A stretch of DNA of 27,006 nt from Fragilaria crotonensis (lineage: Eukaryota > Bacillariophyta > Fragilariophyceae > Fragilariales > Fragilariaceae). The number at the start of each line of letters is the position of its first letter. The first letter of the stretch is position 1. The stretch covers positions 1 to 27,006 of the forward strand of contig JAKSYS010000763.1 in the NCBI GenBank assembly GCA_022925895.1. Direction: 5' to 3'. The notes beneath the pieces were generated by a model, which was not told the origin of the DNA, made no database searches, and was given only the letters and a program-made list of their open reading frames with translations. Positions 19,005 to 27,006 of this stretch are shown here, piece by piece. The position numbers and the translations under genes are program-made.

Positions 19005-19562
19005 CAGTGCAGGACACTTATAAACGACAATTATTATTTTTGTTTCAAATTCTCAACTAGTGTGCACTGTAGTACTGTACAGCAATTGTTGTACTACATC
19101 CACGTTTGAGCTCATAACCTGTCAGCCCGTCTTCACCATTCCAGTACCATTATACTACGGTAGTGATCTAGAAAGTGGTTACAGTGCGTACTAGTACTGT
19201 ACGATACAGTAGGTCTTCCAGTAGTGTTATACTGAGACCTCTGTAGAACCTACACAACGATCGAGTTTGGGTGATTTGTAGGCTTCAGTATTTTCGAAAA
19301 AAATGTGTTTCAAATTCTTGATCCAAATTTTAGATTTCTCTGAATCGTCCAGAAATGTAATAAAAAGTGATCATTGCGAAAAAATGTTGCACCTTCCGAG
19401 CTCAATAAAACTTTCAATTCTCAAAAATTAAAAAAAGTAATCCGAGGAAACACTCAACAATCTGATCAAGAAGCACTTTGTCGGATTAATATTTTTATCT
19501 TCATCCAGGGAAGGGGAGATGTTTCTTAACAAATTTGTGTCGTTTATAAGTGTCCTGCACTG
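19005..19562. mobile_element. MITE-like element with TA flanks (Tc1/mariner/pogo type)
   Basis: 19005-19029 and 19538-19562 are perfect 25-bp reverse complements beginning CAGTGCAGGACACTTATAAA. Each end is flanked by TA (19003-19004 and 19563-19564), as expected for a TA target duplication. The 558-bp interior is A/T-rich, contains no transposase-like frame, and includes GTAC words. A CAGT-starting end with TA duplication fits the Tc1/mariner/pogo group; superfamily is inferred from termini only. Confidence 0.75.
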
Positions 19563-19564
19563 TA

Positions 19565-19786
19565 CCTTAGGTGTATGATTTCCTCCACCGCTTATCAGGT
19601 CCAATATCGGATAAATGACGGTTTTAAGGTCGAGAGCACCAGCCACATTTTTTTTTCAATATATTTTTTCCTATTTTTCCACCATTCAGTACGAGGAGAC
19701 ATCACCAGATTCGTCATCGCCACATGTGACGAACTCACGTGTGTGTTGTTCATCCCTGTGGTCAGCAACGATATTTTGACACGGCT
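19565..19786. promoter_or_regulatory. Short upstream region of the SET-domain gene
   Basis: About 220 bp separates the MITE-like right end from the SET start. It contains T-rich tracts near 19649-19683 but no TATA box or initiator I can defend. Confidence 0.35.
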
Positions 19787-20443
19787 ATGAGTACTCGACT
19801 TCAAGACTTCCACCCGTCGTTTCTTGAGAATCTCGCTCGTTTGGAGACGCTCGAACGCTGGCGAGAGCTTGCAATCCGACCGTCGATCGATACCTGCCAT
19901 AAAGAGGACAGACTCCTTCTCAATGATGGCATCGATAACTTACCAGAGCTAGAAAAAAGATCGCTTCACGCAAGGGACTTGATGAACAAATTCCTCCCGA
20001 TATTCAAGACACCGCTCGAAGAATCCTTGGTCATGGCACCGAGTCGGATCCCTGGCGCCGGCAACGGTCTCTTCTACCAGCCCAGTGTACCTGGTGGCAG
20101 AAATAGAGCTATCTCAGCAGGTGAAACAATCTGCTACTATTATGGTCATATTCACAATTTTCAATCCGCCAGGAAACTAAATGACAAGTCGTATCTTATG
20201 TTAGTTTCTGGTACTCTCTTTGTTGATCCGCGACCATGCTTGCACATCAAGGCCCGCTTCATTAATGACCCACTCAATGATGAGCATGTGAACTGCGAAT
20301 ATCTCCCAGACCCAGCAAATTTCCGATGCATTGTGGTTGCAACAAAAGAGATACAGCCCAACTCCGAGTTGTTTGTAACCTACGGTGACTTGTACTGGAA
20401 CCAGCAACAAAGCAAAGGCAGCGTCTTCAAAGGGGCGGGATAA
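19787..20443 (+). CDS. SET-domain protein, small, probable lysine methyltransferase
   Basis: 218 residues from the first in-frame ATG at 19787. SET domains transfer methyl groups from S-adenosylmethionine to lysines of histones or other proteins. Residues 1-80 are helical and acidic/basic mixed. The SET core follows: S-R-I-P-G-A-G-N-G-L-F (86-96) is the entry strand, I-S-A-G-E-T-I-C-Y-Y-Y-G (109-120) the G-E-x-I motif, R-F-I-N-D-P-L-N-D-E-H-V-N-C-E-Y (157-172) stands where the R-F-I-N-H-S-C-x-P-N-C pseudoknot segment normally is, and I-Q-P-N-S-E-L-F-V-T-Y-G (189-200) is the closing E-L-x-x-x-Y-G. The usual N-H-S dipeptide is replaced by N-D-P, a deviation common in non-histone SET proteins but one that leaves activity open. 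No pre-SET or post-SET zinc cysteines. Its stop lies 4 bp from the SDA1 stop on the opposite strand. Confidence 0.8.
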   Translation: MSTRLQDFHPSFLENLARLETLERWRELAIRPSIDTCHKEDRLLLNDGIDNLPELEKRSLHARDLMNKFLPIFKTPLEESLVMAPSRIPGAGNGLFYQPSVPGGRNRAISAGETICYYYGHIHNFQSARKLNDKSYLMLVSGTLFVDPRPCLHIKARFINDPLNDEHVNCEYLPDPANFRCIVVATKEIQPNSELFVTYGDLYWNQQQSKGSVFKGAG

Positions 20444-20447
20444 TGCG

Positions 20448-22913
20448 TTACGTCTTCCTTCTTCTCTTCTTTTCGTCATATCGCTTCTCCTCGCTTTTGG
20501 CTCGCTTGAGATTGTTCTTACCGCTTCGCTTATGTCGCGTTTCATACGAGTATTTCGACATTTGGAAGTTCTTCTTCCTCTTATTCTCAAGATTAGTGCT
20601 TCCTCCAGCACGAGCCTTGGATTCAAACTTTTGACGACCAGCAAGAATACTTTCCAATCGTTCAGCCTTGGACTGCCGCTTGCGCTTGGCATCGGCAGCA
20701 ATATCCATAGGATTGACTGCTCCAGCAATATGAATCTCGTCGTCATCTGAGTCGACGTCGTCGCTTAGCTCATCGTAGTCTTCCCCACGAGAAATCGCTC
20801 TTTTTCTTCTAGCATTCTCACGTGGATCCCGTTTCGATCGCTCTTCGCGATCGACAAGCTTTTTCATGCGTGCAAAGTCAGCCGCTGAAAAGATGCGAGT
20901 TGCCGAAACTTCTTGCTTGAGTTTGTCACGCTCTTCGGCGGTCATTTTGGTGATATCCAAGACACCGTCAGCTTCTTCATCTTCTTGCTTTCCATCGGCA
21001 CCGAGTACCACCAGCTCGGGCGCTTCGTCTGCCTCTTCGTCGGATTCAATTTCAAAAACGTCGCCATCACCTTCCCCAACGTCCTTCCAGCCATCCTCGT
21101 CTTCCTCCTCCTCCTCCTCCTCCTCCTCCTCATCATCATCTTCCTCCACATCGTCGTCGTCGCCGCCTTCTTCGTCATTCATGGGTTCCACACCCTCGCC
21201 GTCATCCTCCTCATCGCTTGATTCCTCTCCTTCCTCATCGTTCTTCTTTTTTGCGGCTTTTCGAGACTCATAGGCTACCAGTAAATCCGCTCCCTCAACT
21301 CCCGAAGCCACCTTGACTTGACCGAAGCGCAAAGGCGTGACGCCAGCCTTATGTAATGACGTTCCTGCCAAACCGCGATCTTTGCCCTGCAGCAGTCCTG
21401 GATGAACTTGTCGAATGAAATTGGTCCATGCCTTCCCGGCAATCATGACCGATCGATCTCGGTGCTTGGAGTAAGCAGCCAAGTCTCGCGCAAAGGCTTC
21501 CATGTCAAGGGTGACGGAATTCTCCTCATCACTCTCAATGGAGAGCACGGACGGAACTCTTGTACAAATAGCTCTGGCGGCATTGATACCGACTGCCATT
21601 TGTTCGCCTGAACAACGCTCCGTAATGAAATTGTGAGCAATGGTCTTCAAGATTCCGTGAATTTCATTGGGTGGCACTAAATCATGACATGCTTGAACTG
21701 AGTACGCCAGAATGGCAGTCACGTCACGTTGGTGACCTCCCATGTAGCGCTGCAAGAAAGGGTAGAGACCAAGGAGCGACAATCGATGATTTCCAACCAG
21801 GCGTGTGACAAAGTTGATCATGAGCAGTTTGGTTTCGTATTTGAGGGATGCACTGGATCCTTTGAGCCGTTTAAGGAGAACCTCTGACAATCCCTGAGGA
21901 TCTCGTAGCATTTCGATAGCTGGATACAACTTCTTGGCATGTTCCAGTCCACCGCGCTCTTCCAATTCGAGCCAATCTGGGTTTTCCTTCTTCAATTGTG
22001 CCTTGACTCTATTCTTTTCCTGGCGCTCAACATGATTTGCGCGTTTCTTAGTCTTGCGCGAATGTTTGTGAATATTGACTGATTGAGAACCCGCAAACTC
22101 TTCCTCAATCTCTCGTTTTTGATCCAGCGCCATCTTCTCCTCAATATTCAGAAAGAATCGAATCGCACGACACATGACAGTCGAATTCTTACTCGTCGAT
22201 GCCGATGCTAGAATTGCAACTGTTCGTTCGTCTGTCCAGACAGCACGACGGTAGAGTTCGCACACCATGTCTGTGGCACGCTTCTGTGCTGTCTCCGTTC
22301 CTTCCTCCCCATCGCTTTCCATCGACACGATGCGGTGCAAAAAGGCTTGAATGCTGCGGTTGAGTGTTTCATCTCGTTTACCCTTCTTATTGATATTCTT
22401 CACGTCATTGACAATATGACTGTAGAGTAGCTCCCTCAATGCCTTGTCGGGAACGACAGACATGATTCTGAAAAAGAGTTCCAACAATCGCAGGGGTTCA
22501 ATGGCACCCTTGTTTCGCATCAGAATTAGAGCCGACACACAAGCCTTTCGTACATCCCGATGCAACGACAGCGCAGCTGTCGGCAACGACATGGCCAGAG
22601 TTTGTTTCTGGCGCTCTTCCATGTACTCACTTCCCAACAACAGCTGGATCAGCATGCTTCCAACCCGATCCGCTTCTTCTCCCTTATAACTTGATGACGA
22701 GACCGCAGCCGCAAACTGTATCAACTCAACGAGACGGGGTGATGGATTGGAGCTGGGTGACAATGCCAGGATGCCACATTCTGATTCCAACCGACGCACT
22801 TGGGCATTGTAGTCTTCACGGTATCCATCGGGGTCGCGTTTGCAAAAATTTTGCAACTGTGCCAACTTGAGAGTGACATCGACGCGAGTTCCTGCACCTG
22901 TTGTCAACGACAT
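20448..22913 (-). CDS. SDA1: SDA1 homologue, 60S ribosome biogenesis factor
   Basis: A single uninterrupted 821-codon frame. SDA1 is a nucleolar/nuclear protein needed for late 60S subunit maturation and export; yeast SDA1 is about 770 residues, so the length fits. The N-terminal half is HEAT/ARM-like helical repeats, opening L-A-Q-L-Q-N-F-C-K-R-D-P-D-G-Y-R-E-D-Y (17-35), the family's characteristic start. I-H-K-H-S-R-K-T-K-K-R (about residue 295) is the second family signature. Later D-L-A-A-Y-S-K-H-R-D-R-S-V-M-I-A-G-K-A-W and L-Q-G-K-D-R-G-L-A-G match the conserved SDA1 core. Then come a long Asp/Glu tract with ten consecutive Glu, a helical K-M-T-A-E-E-R-D segment, and a Lys/Arg-rich tail with nuclear-localisation character. 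It is divergent from the DHHC gene, sharing a 460-bp promoter region. Confidence 0.95.
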   Translation of the reverse strand: MSLTTGAGTRVDVTLKLAQLQNFCKRDPDGYREDYNAQVRRLESECGILALSPSSNPSPRLVELIQFAAAVSSSSYKGEEADRVGSMLIQLLLGSEYMEERQKQTLAMSLPTAALSLHRDVRKACVSALILMRNKGAIEPLRLLELFFRIMSVVPDKALRELLYSHIVNDVKNINKKGKRDETLNRSIQAFLHRIVSMESDGEEGTETAQKRATDMVCELYRRAVWTDERTVAILASASTSKNSTVMCRAIRFFLNIEEKMALDQKREIEEEFAGSQSVNIHKHSRKTKKRANHVERQEKNRVKAQLKKENPDWLELEERGGLEHAKKLYPAIEMLRDPQGLSEVLLKRLKGSSASLKYETKLLMINFVTRLVGNHRLSLLGLYPFLQRYMGGHQRDVTAILAYSVQACHDLVPPNEIHGILKTIAHNFITERCSGEQMAVGINAARAICTRVPSVLSIESDEENSVTLDMEAFARDLAAYSKHRDRSVMIAGKAWTNFIRQVHPGLLQGKDRGLAGTSLHKAGVTPLRFGQVKVASGVEGADLLVAYESRKAAKKKNDEEGEESSDEEDDGEGVEPMNDEEGGDDDDVEEDDDEEEEEEEEEEDEDGWKDVGEGDGDVFEIESDEEADEAPELVVLGADGKQEDEEADGVLDITKMTAEERDKLKQEVSATRIFSAADFARMKKLVDREERSKRDPRENARRKRAISRGEDYDELSDDVDSDDDEIHIAGAVNPMDIAADAKRKRQSKAERLESILAGRQKFESKARAGGSTNLENKRKKNFQMSKYSYETRHKRSGKNNLKRAKSEEKRYDEKKRRRKT

Positions 22914-23373
22914 GATGATGAAGATGAGTCTATGACGATGCTATAATTCTTTCGGCGAAGTTGAGAAGGGTGTCTATGGTATGGTGGATGAACGAATGGA
23001 CTTGTTTATGGTGTGAAACAGTACTGTACTCCGAGTCCGCTAGAGTGTATCGATACAACCAAGCGACGACGGAAACGATTTTTGGATCGCGCAAGTGTAT
23101 ATGTGGTTACACATTTGCATTTTTGATTGGTTTCGACAGCACATAACAAACGGTTGAAGGATGGGCTATTGATCGTACGAAGTACGGTAGGCCATGCGGA
23201 ATCAGTCGAGTGTCGAATCTCGACACTGCTGTAGTACGATGTAGTATGCCAGTAACGTACGATGAATAAGCACTGCGAAAGCAATGAGACCTCGCTTTGA
23301 GATAGAATTGGTGCTATGATTGTGATGTGCGCAAACACGGTGGCATTGCCCGGCTGAGACATTGATTCTGACG
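22914..23373. promoter_or_regulatory. Divergent promoter region between SDA1 and the DHHC gene
   Basis: 460 bp between two divergent starts. It holds a GTACTGTACTCCGAGTC cluster near 23021-23038 and GTACGA/TAGTACGATG words near 23176-23260. No TATA box is evident for either direction. Shared regulation is possible but not shown. Confidence 0.4.
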
Positions 23374-24453
23374 ATGTCAACGTCGACCAAGGGACTGGCG
23401 AATTTAGACGATTCAAATCACGGCGATGATGAGGAGTGCCCTCGTCCTACAATGGATCCTTTGGAGGTTGAAAGCAATCAAGGACTTGAAGAGCAATGGG
23501 AAGACGAACGACGTGACGAGTCTTTTACAAAGCCACTGGAATCATCGTGCTGGGTTCTGACGCGATACTTTGCAGCGTCTACTACAGCTGTCCTTCTGAC
23601 GTGTGTCTGCCCTGGAACAACACTAAAGACACCGATTCCACTCCTTGTCATATACGCCTTGATTTGGCTCTCCTTGCTACTGCTTCATAAGTCGAATCCT
23701 GGATATCTTGAACCCGCCGTTGTCGCCCAGGTTTGTGATGAGGATGGCCTTACCTTGCTCGGCTACGAAAAAGATCAAGAGGAAGAAGTCAATCGTCGCT
23801 CCAGCTCTCCTCCATTGCCCCCGTTCTCGCAAGCCCTAAAAGAACCTACGCCTCTGTTCCGAGGTACTCGCCGCAAACTATGCCATACCTGCAACTTTGC
23901 CCCACCCCTCAGAAGCCACCATTGTCGATTTTGCAACAAATGCGTAGCTACCTTTGATCATCACTGTCATTTCGTCGGAGCTTGCATTGGAGAACGCAAC
24001 CATTGCCGATTTTGGGCCTTTTTGACCTTGCAAACGATTGGATTTTTCATGTGTAGCCGCGTCGTGGCGTCCTCCTCACTTGGATTTTGGACTGCACTCT
24101 TTCATAACGCCCTCACGCCGGATTCAGCGCTGTTATTCTTCGCCGAATTGTACCTTTATCCTCTTACAGCGATCTCAGCGTTCATGTGGATCACTCACAC
24201 TGCCTTCGCAATGGCGAACAAGACCACATTTGAATGCGGCAAGGGTCCCGAACACATTGATTATTTACGAGGGACACGCTACACAGATTCACCATTTTCA
24301 CGAGGTTGCCTATTCAATCTGTACCAGTTTTGTTGGCAACGGAATCAGAAATACTGGAAACCAATTGTCTGGCAAACACCTGGAAAGATTGTTCGCGATT
24401 CAGAAGATGTTTGGGAGCATCCTTGTGAAAACAAGTACTGGACCTGTTGTTGA
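23374..24453 (+). CDS. DHHC-type protein S-palmitoyltransferase
   Basis: 359 residues from the ATG at 23374. DHHC enzymes attach palmitate to cysteines of membrane-associated proteins, usually in Golgi, endosome or plasma membrane. An acidic cytosolic N terminus (1-60) precedes two membrane spans (about 64-80 and 88-105), a cytosolic loop, then the Cys-rich domain: C170-x2-C173, H182-H183-C184-x2-C187-x2-C190, and the catalytic D195-H196-H197-C198 followed by [10 protein letters not shown]. Spans three and four follow (about 213-235 and 253-278), then T-T-F-E (284-287), the family's T-T-x-E motif, and a cytosolic tail with aromatic residues ending in C-C. All zinc ligands and the catalytic Cys are present, so it should be active. 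The four-span layout is standard. Substrates cannot be told from sequence. Confidence 0.93.
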   Translation: MSTSTKGLANLDDSNHGDDEECPRPTMDPLEVESNQGLEEQWEDERRDESFTKPLESSCWVLTRYFAASTTAVLLTCVCPGTTLKTPIPLLVIYALIWLSLLLLHKSNPGYLEPAVVAQVCDEDGLTLLGYEKDQEEEVNRRSSSPPLPPFSQALKEPTPLFRGTRRKLCHTCNFAPPLRSHHCRFCNKCVATFDHHCHFVGACIGERNHCRFWAFLTLQTIGFFMCSRVVASSSLGFWTALFHNALTPDSALLFFAELYLYPLTAISAFMWITHTAFAMANKTTFECGKGPEHIDYLRGTRYTDSPFSRGCLFNLYQFCWQRNQKYWKPIVWQTPGKIVRDSEDVWEHPCENKYWTCC

Positions 24454-25879
24454 GTTAATGATGCTCTTCTGATAAGGTGAGTTGCTAGGAGTTTTTGGTC
24501 TGGCGTTCTGCAAAGTGTATCTCCGGCTCCTCTCGCAAAGCACCAAATTCCCTTCGTTGGTTGAGTTTGGACCTTCGCATCCTGTATGGAGGAATCGGTC
24601 AAATCTTTTTGCTACAATATCGTGGATCGTTATTATAGTTGGACGAGGTGTTTTTATTTCTGTAACTTTCTTGTCCTGGATAACATTCGACATTCCCATC
24701 ATGCTAACATGAATTTCTTGCTTCTGTACTACAGGGACGACGAGCGCAGACGGGATCTTTTTCGACCGCAATGTCGAATCGAATGATGAATTCGACAGGC
24801 AACGTGTCACGAGTACGTTGACAGAAAGGCCCATTGTCAACGTAATGCATGTAGACTGCCGACCGCAGAACAGAGTTGCGACTCCCGAGAATGATTGCAA
24901 GATAGTCCACAGTCCACCCTCGTTTTGGAGGTGTGAGTTCGGCGCAATGTTGCGGCTACAGCATACTCGAGTACAAGTACTCCAGTATGATATACAACAG
25001 CTAGAACGATCGATTTGATATCACGCTACGGTAGCTAGTCTAGAGTGCTACCGGGTGGTAGTAGGTACTGTACGACGACTACCGGTAGGAGTAGTTGAGT
25101 GTATAGTGTTGAGTACTCGTACCAAGACTATGATATAGAGGATATAGGAGTAACATATACTCCAGCTCGAAAAATATGCGGAATACGTATGATCGTATGA
25201 TACATGTGACATGTGCAACACACCAATATGTCCGTACATGCGAATGACATACAGGTATGAAGTATGCATACATCAGGTTTTCGGAAATGGATTCGCCAAT
25301 CCCGTGGGCACGTGTCGGCAACCAGAGATACTCAGAGTGCTACGTAGCATACATACTACATGGACTACTACGGTAGTCGTATTATCAAGTCTTCTCACAG
25401 AAGATGTGCGCAGAGTTATGCCAAACGAGTACTCCGAGTACTCCAGTACAGGGGTTCGATGAATATGATATATCATACACTGTATAAGTGCAATAGCGCT
25501 TGAAGCTTGAAGCCACTGTACTCGTACCATGTACACAGTCCGAGTATGGAATTAAGGAGAATCTTTGTGACGAACTTTCCAGGATATATATATATAGTAT
25601 TGTACTGTATCTTAAATTACATCGTCCATATCTTCAGAGACTCCACTTCATCTCGTGTGGAGAAAACAGTGAACCCAGCCGTATGTACATAAGAGAGATG
25701 GTATTGAATGGAGTACCGGGTACTACGTGTTTATGTATAAACGACAGCAGAAACACGACAAACTTTGACACGATTCCATCACTTCCGCAACTCATGTTTC
25801 TGATGCTCATCTCATTTTTCTGCCGGATTTGCTCATTTTGAGGTTACCACTATCAACGGAACAATACAAGATACAAGTC
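24454..25879. other. Intergenic, GTAC-rich
   Basis: No gene is supported. 24478-24733 begins GTGAGT and ends CTACAG, which could be an intron in the 3' untranslated region of the DHHC gene. 24960-25740 is densely filled with GTAC, GAGTACTC and CGGTAG words plus a short TATATA run near 25585-25596. Open frames here are small and repeat-driven. Confidence 0.5.
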
Positions 25880-26482
25880 ATGACGACGTGGAGCTTCATT
25901 CGAGTCCTTGTTCTCGCTATTACGGCGCGACTTGTTGGAGCACAGACATGCGCAATCGAGGAAACTCCCGCCGACATGCTGGGACCTTTCTACCTCAAGG
26001 GATCGAAGTTCACCACTCGCTTGGCACCGGCAGCGCAGCTCAACAACGTGGCTCGGCGCATCAAGATCACCGGTAGAGTTTATGGCGACAACTGTGTCCC
26101 CATGAAGAGTGCTCTCGTTGAGGTTTGGCACGCTGGTATTCCTGATGCAAGTGGAAACCAGTACTCTATCGCCGGGTCCGACTTGCGATACCGAGGACAG
26201 TTCCGCACTGGCGCCTGTGGCAGGTACAGCTTCACAACGATCTACCCCACCCTCTACGCATCGCGTCCCATTCGTCATATTCATTATCGCGTTTCTAGTG
26301 GCGGCAAGCTGCTCTTGGTGTCTCAGTTGTACTTCAAAGGGGCGATTACTGCTGGTTTCAACCCCGACACCACTCAAATCGTTCAACTCAAGAGGATTAG
26401 TGATGGCTCTCGCACAGGAACATTTAACATTTACGTTGGAACCACTGGAACCGGAAATGCCACGGCTTGCGTGCTCAATTGA
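25880..26482 (+). CDS. Secreted intradiol ring-cleavage dioxygenase-like protein
   Basis: 200 residues from the ATG at 25880. Intradiol dioxygenases use Fe(III) to cleave catechol-type rings between the two hydroxyls. A signal peptide is clear: hydrophobic core V-L-V-L-A-I-T-A-R-L-V and likely cleavage after G-A-Q (about 20-22). The mature part starts T-P-A-D-M-L-G-P-F-Y (29-38), a family hallmark, followed by I-T-G-R-V-Y-G-D-N-C-V-P and V-E-V-W-H-A. The four expected iron ligands are in place: Tyr95 in G-N-Q-Y-S, Tyr126 in P-T-L-Y, and His133 and His135 in R-H-I-H-Y-R-V. The N-terminal dimerisation domain of cytosolic catechol dioxygenases is absent, matching the small extracellular class best known from fungi. 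It may act on phenolics outside the cell; substrate unknown. Confidence 0.9.
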   Translation: MTTWSFIRVLVLAITARLVGAQTCAIEETPADMLGPFYLKGSKFTTRLAPAAQLNNVARRIKITGRVYGDNCVPMKSALVEVWHAGIPDASGNQYSIAGSDLRYRGQFRTGACGRYSFTTIYPTLYASRPIRHIHYRVSSGGKLLLVSQLYFKGAITAGFNPDTTQIVQLKRISDGSRTGTFNIYVGTTGTGNATACVLN

Positions 26483-27006
26483 ATATGGACTCGGCACACT
26501 TGAGTCGTGCACAATACTAAGTCAGTACGACCTATTTGTTTTAACCCAGACTTTAGTCAAATCTTTCAATCCAGCGACTTATGTGAACGCAGGAACCTTT
26601 GATCACTGCATCTGAGTCACAACAACTGACAAGGCCGCATAATGTGTTGCGACCACCGCCGGTTTTTGTTTCTCTAATGCAGGCAAGGTCGATATAATAT
26701 CTCGTGGAGACCAGAGTTCGGCAGACTTTCTACCAGGGTTGAGGTGTTTGAAGATACCCATGATCCCGCTTGTGGTTTCTGACACTGTCATTAGTTGCGA
26801 CAGTTGAATACTTGAAGTTCCTTAAACTGATCACACAGACAACCATTGGACATTCCAAAGACCCATTATCTGATTCAAAGGGGGGCGGAGAATTTTTGCG
26901 CCCTTGATCAATGTTGGCAAATGGCTGAAGTATTTTTGGGACAGTAAAACAGTGGAGCACCGCGGAGTGTTCGCTCCATTCGCGGCGAACAGGATATTTT
27001 GCTGTC
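26483..27006. other. Downstream intergenic end of window
   Basis: I see nothing that supports a gene. Short open frames on both strands lack any domain character. Confidence 0.6.

Noticed and set aside
20866-21273. Ser-rich 135-residue frame opposite SDA1
   Set aside because: It is the complement of the Asp/Glu tract codons; poly-Ser is the expected antisense product.
25853-26512. 219-residue minus-strand frame opposite the intradiol dioxygenase
   Set aside because: The plus strand encodes a complete enzyme with all four iron ligands; the antisense frame has no domain and is its shadow.

Overview
The window is nuclear DNA of a eukaryote, most likely a pennate diatom. The case rests on several points: a secreted Pro/Ser/Thr-rich protein with P-S-x-x-P-S motifs typical of diatom surface proteins; a diatom-style ankyrin protein with L-H-x-A-C repeats; an acyl-CoA dehydrogenase interrupted by a short GTAAGT...CAG intron; widely spaced genes on both strands without operons; and intergenic DNA full of GTAC-centred palindromic words. 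I cannot name the species.

Layout. 39-890 is a secreted, probably GPI-anchored surface protein. 2272-3003 is a broken thioredoxin-fold (nucleoredoxin-like) gene. 3772-5186 is a short/branched-chain acyl-CoA dehydrogenase with one intron and one frameshift. 6523-7381 is an omega-like glutathione S-transferase with a frameshift close to its C terminus. 9511-10395 is an ankyrin protein. 19787-20443 is a SET-domain protein that meets, tail to tail with 4 bp between stops, the large ribosome-assembly gene SDA1 (20448-22913, minus). SDA1 is divergent from a DHHC palmitoyltransferase (23374-24453). 25880-26482 is a secreted intradiol ring-cleavage dioxygenase.

The centre (about 11.1-17.1 kb) is different. 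A 24-bp perfect (29-bp near-perfect) inverted repeat brackets roughly 5.9 kb holding three tandem-repeat blocks, a nested palindrome, a degraded Fe(II)/2-oxoglutarate dioxygenase on the plus strand, and a degraded minus-strand gene that joins a Mutator-like transposase N-terminal half to a Cys-rich zinc-finger segment. I read it as a decayed, possibly Pack-MULE-like composite element carrying chromatin- or DNA-modification domains. Separately, 19005-19562 is a 558-bp element with 25-bp perfect inverted termini flanked by TA, fitting a non-autonomous Tc1/mariner/pogo-type MITE.

The host genes do not form one pathway: ribosome biogenesis (SDA1), lysine methylation (SET), membrane palmitoylation (DHHC), branched-chain amino acid catabolism (ACAD) and detoxification or aromatic metabolism (GST, intradiol dioxygenase). 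Frameshifts in three separate host genes mean either real decay or residual assembly indels; this matters for every broken-gene call below.
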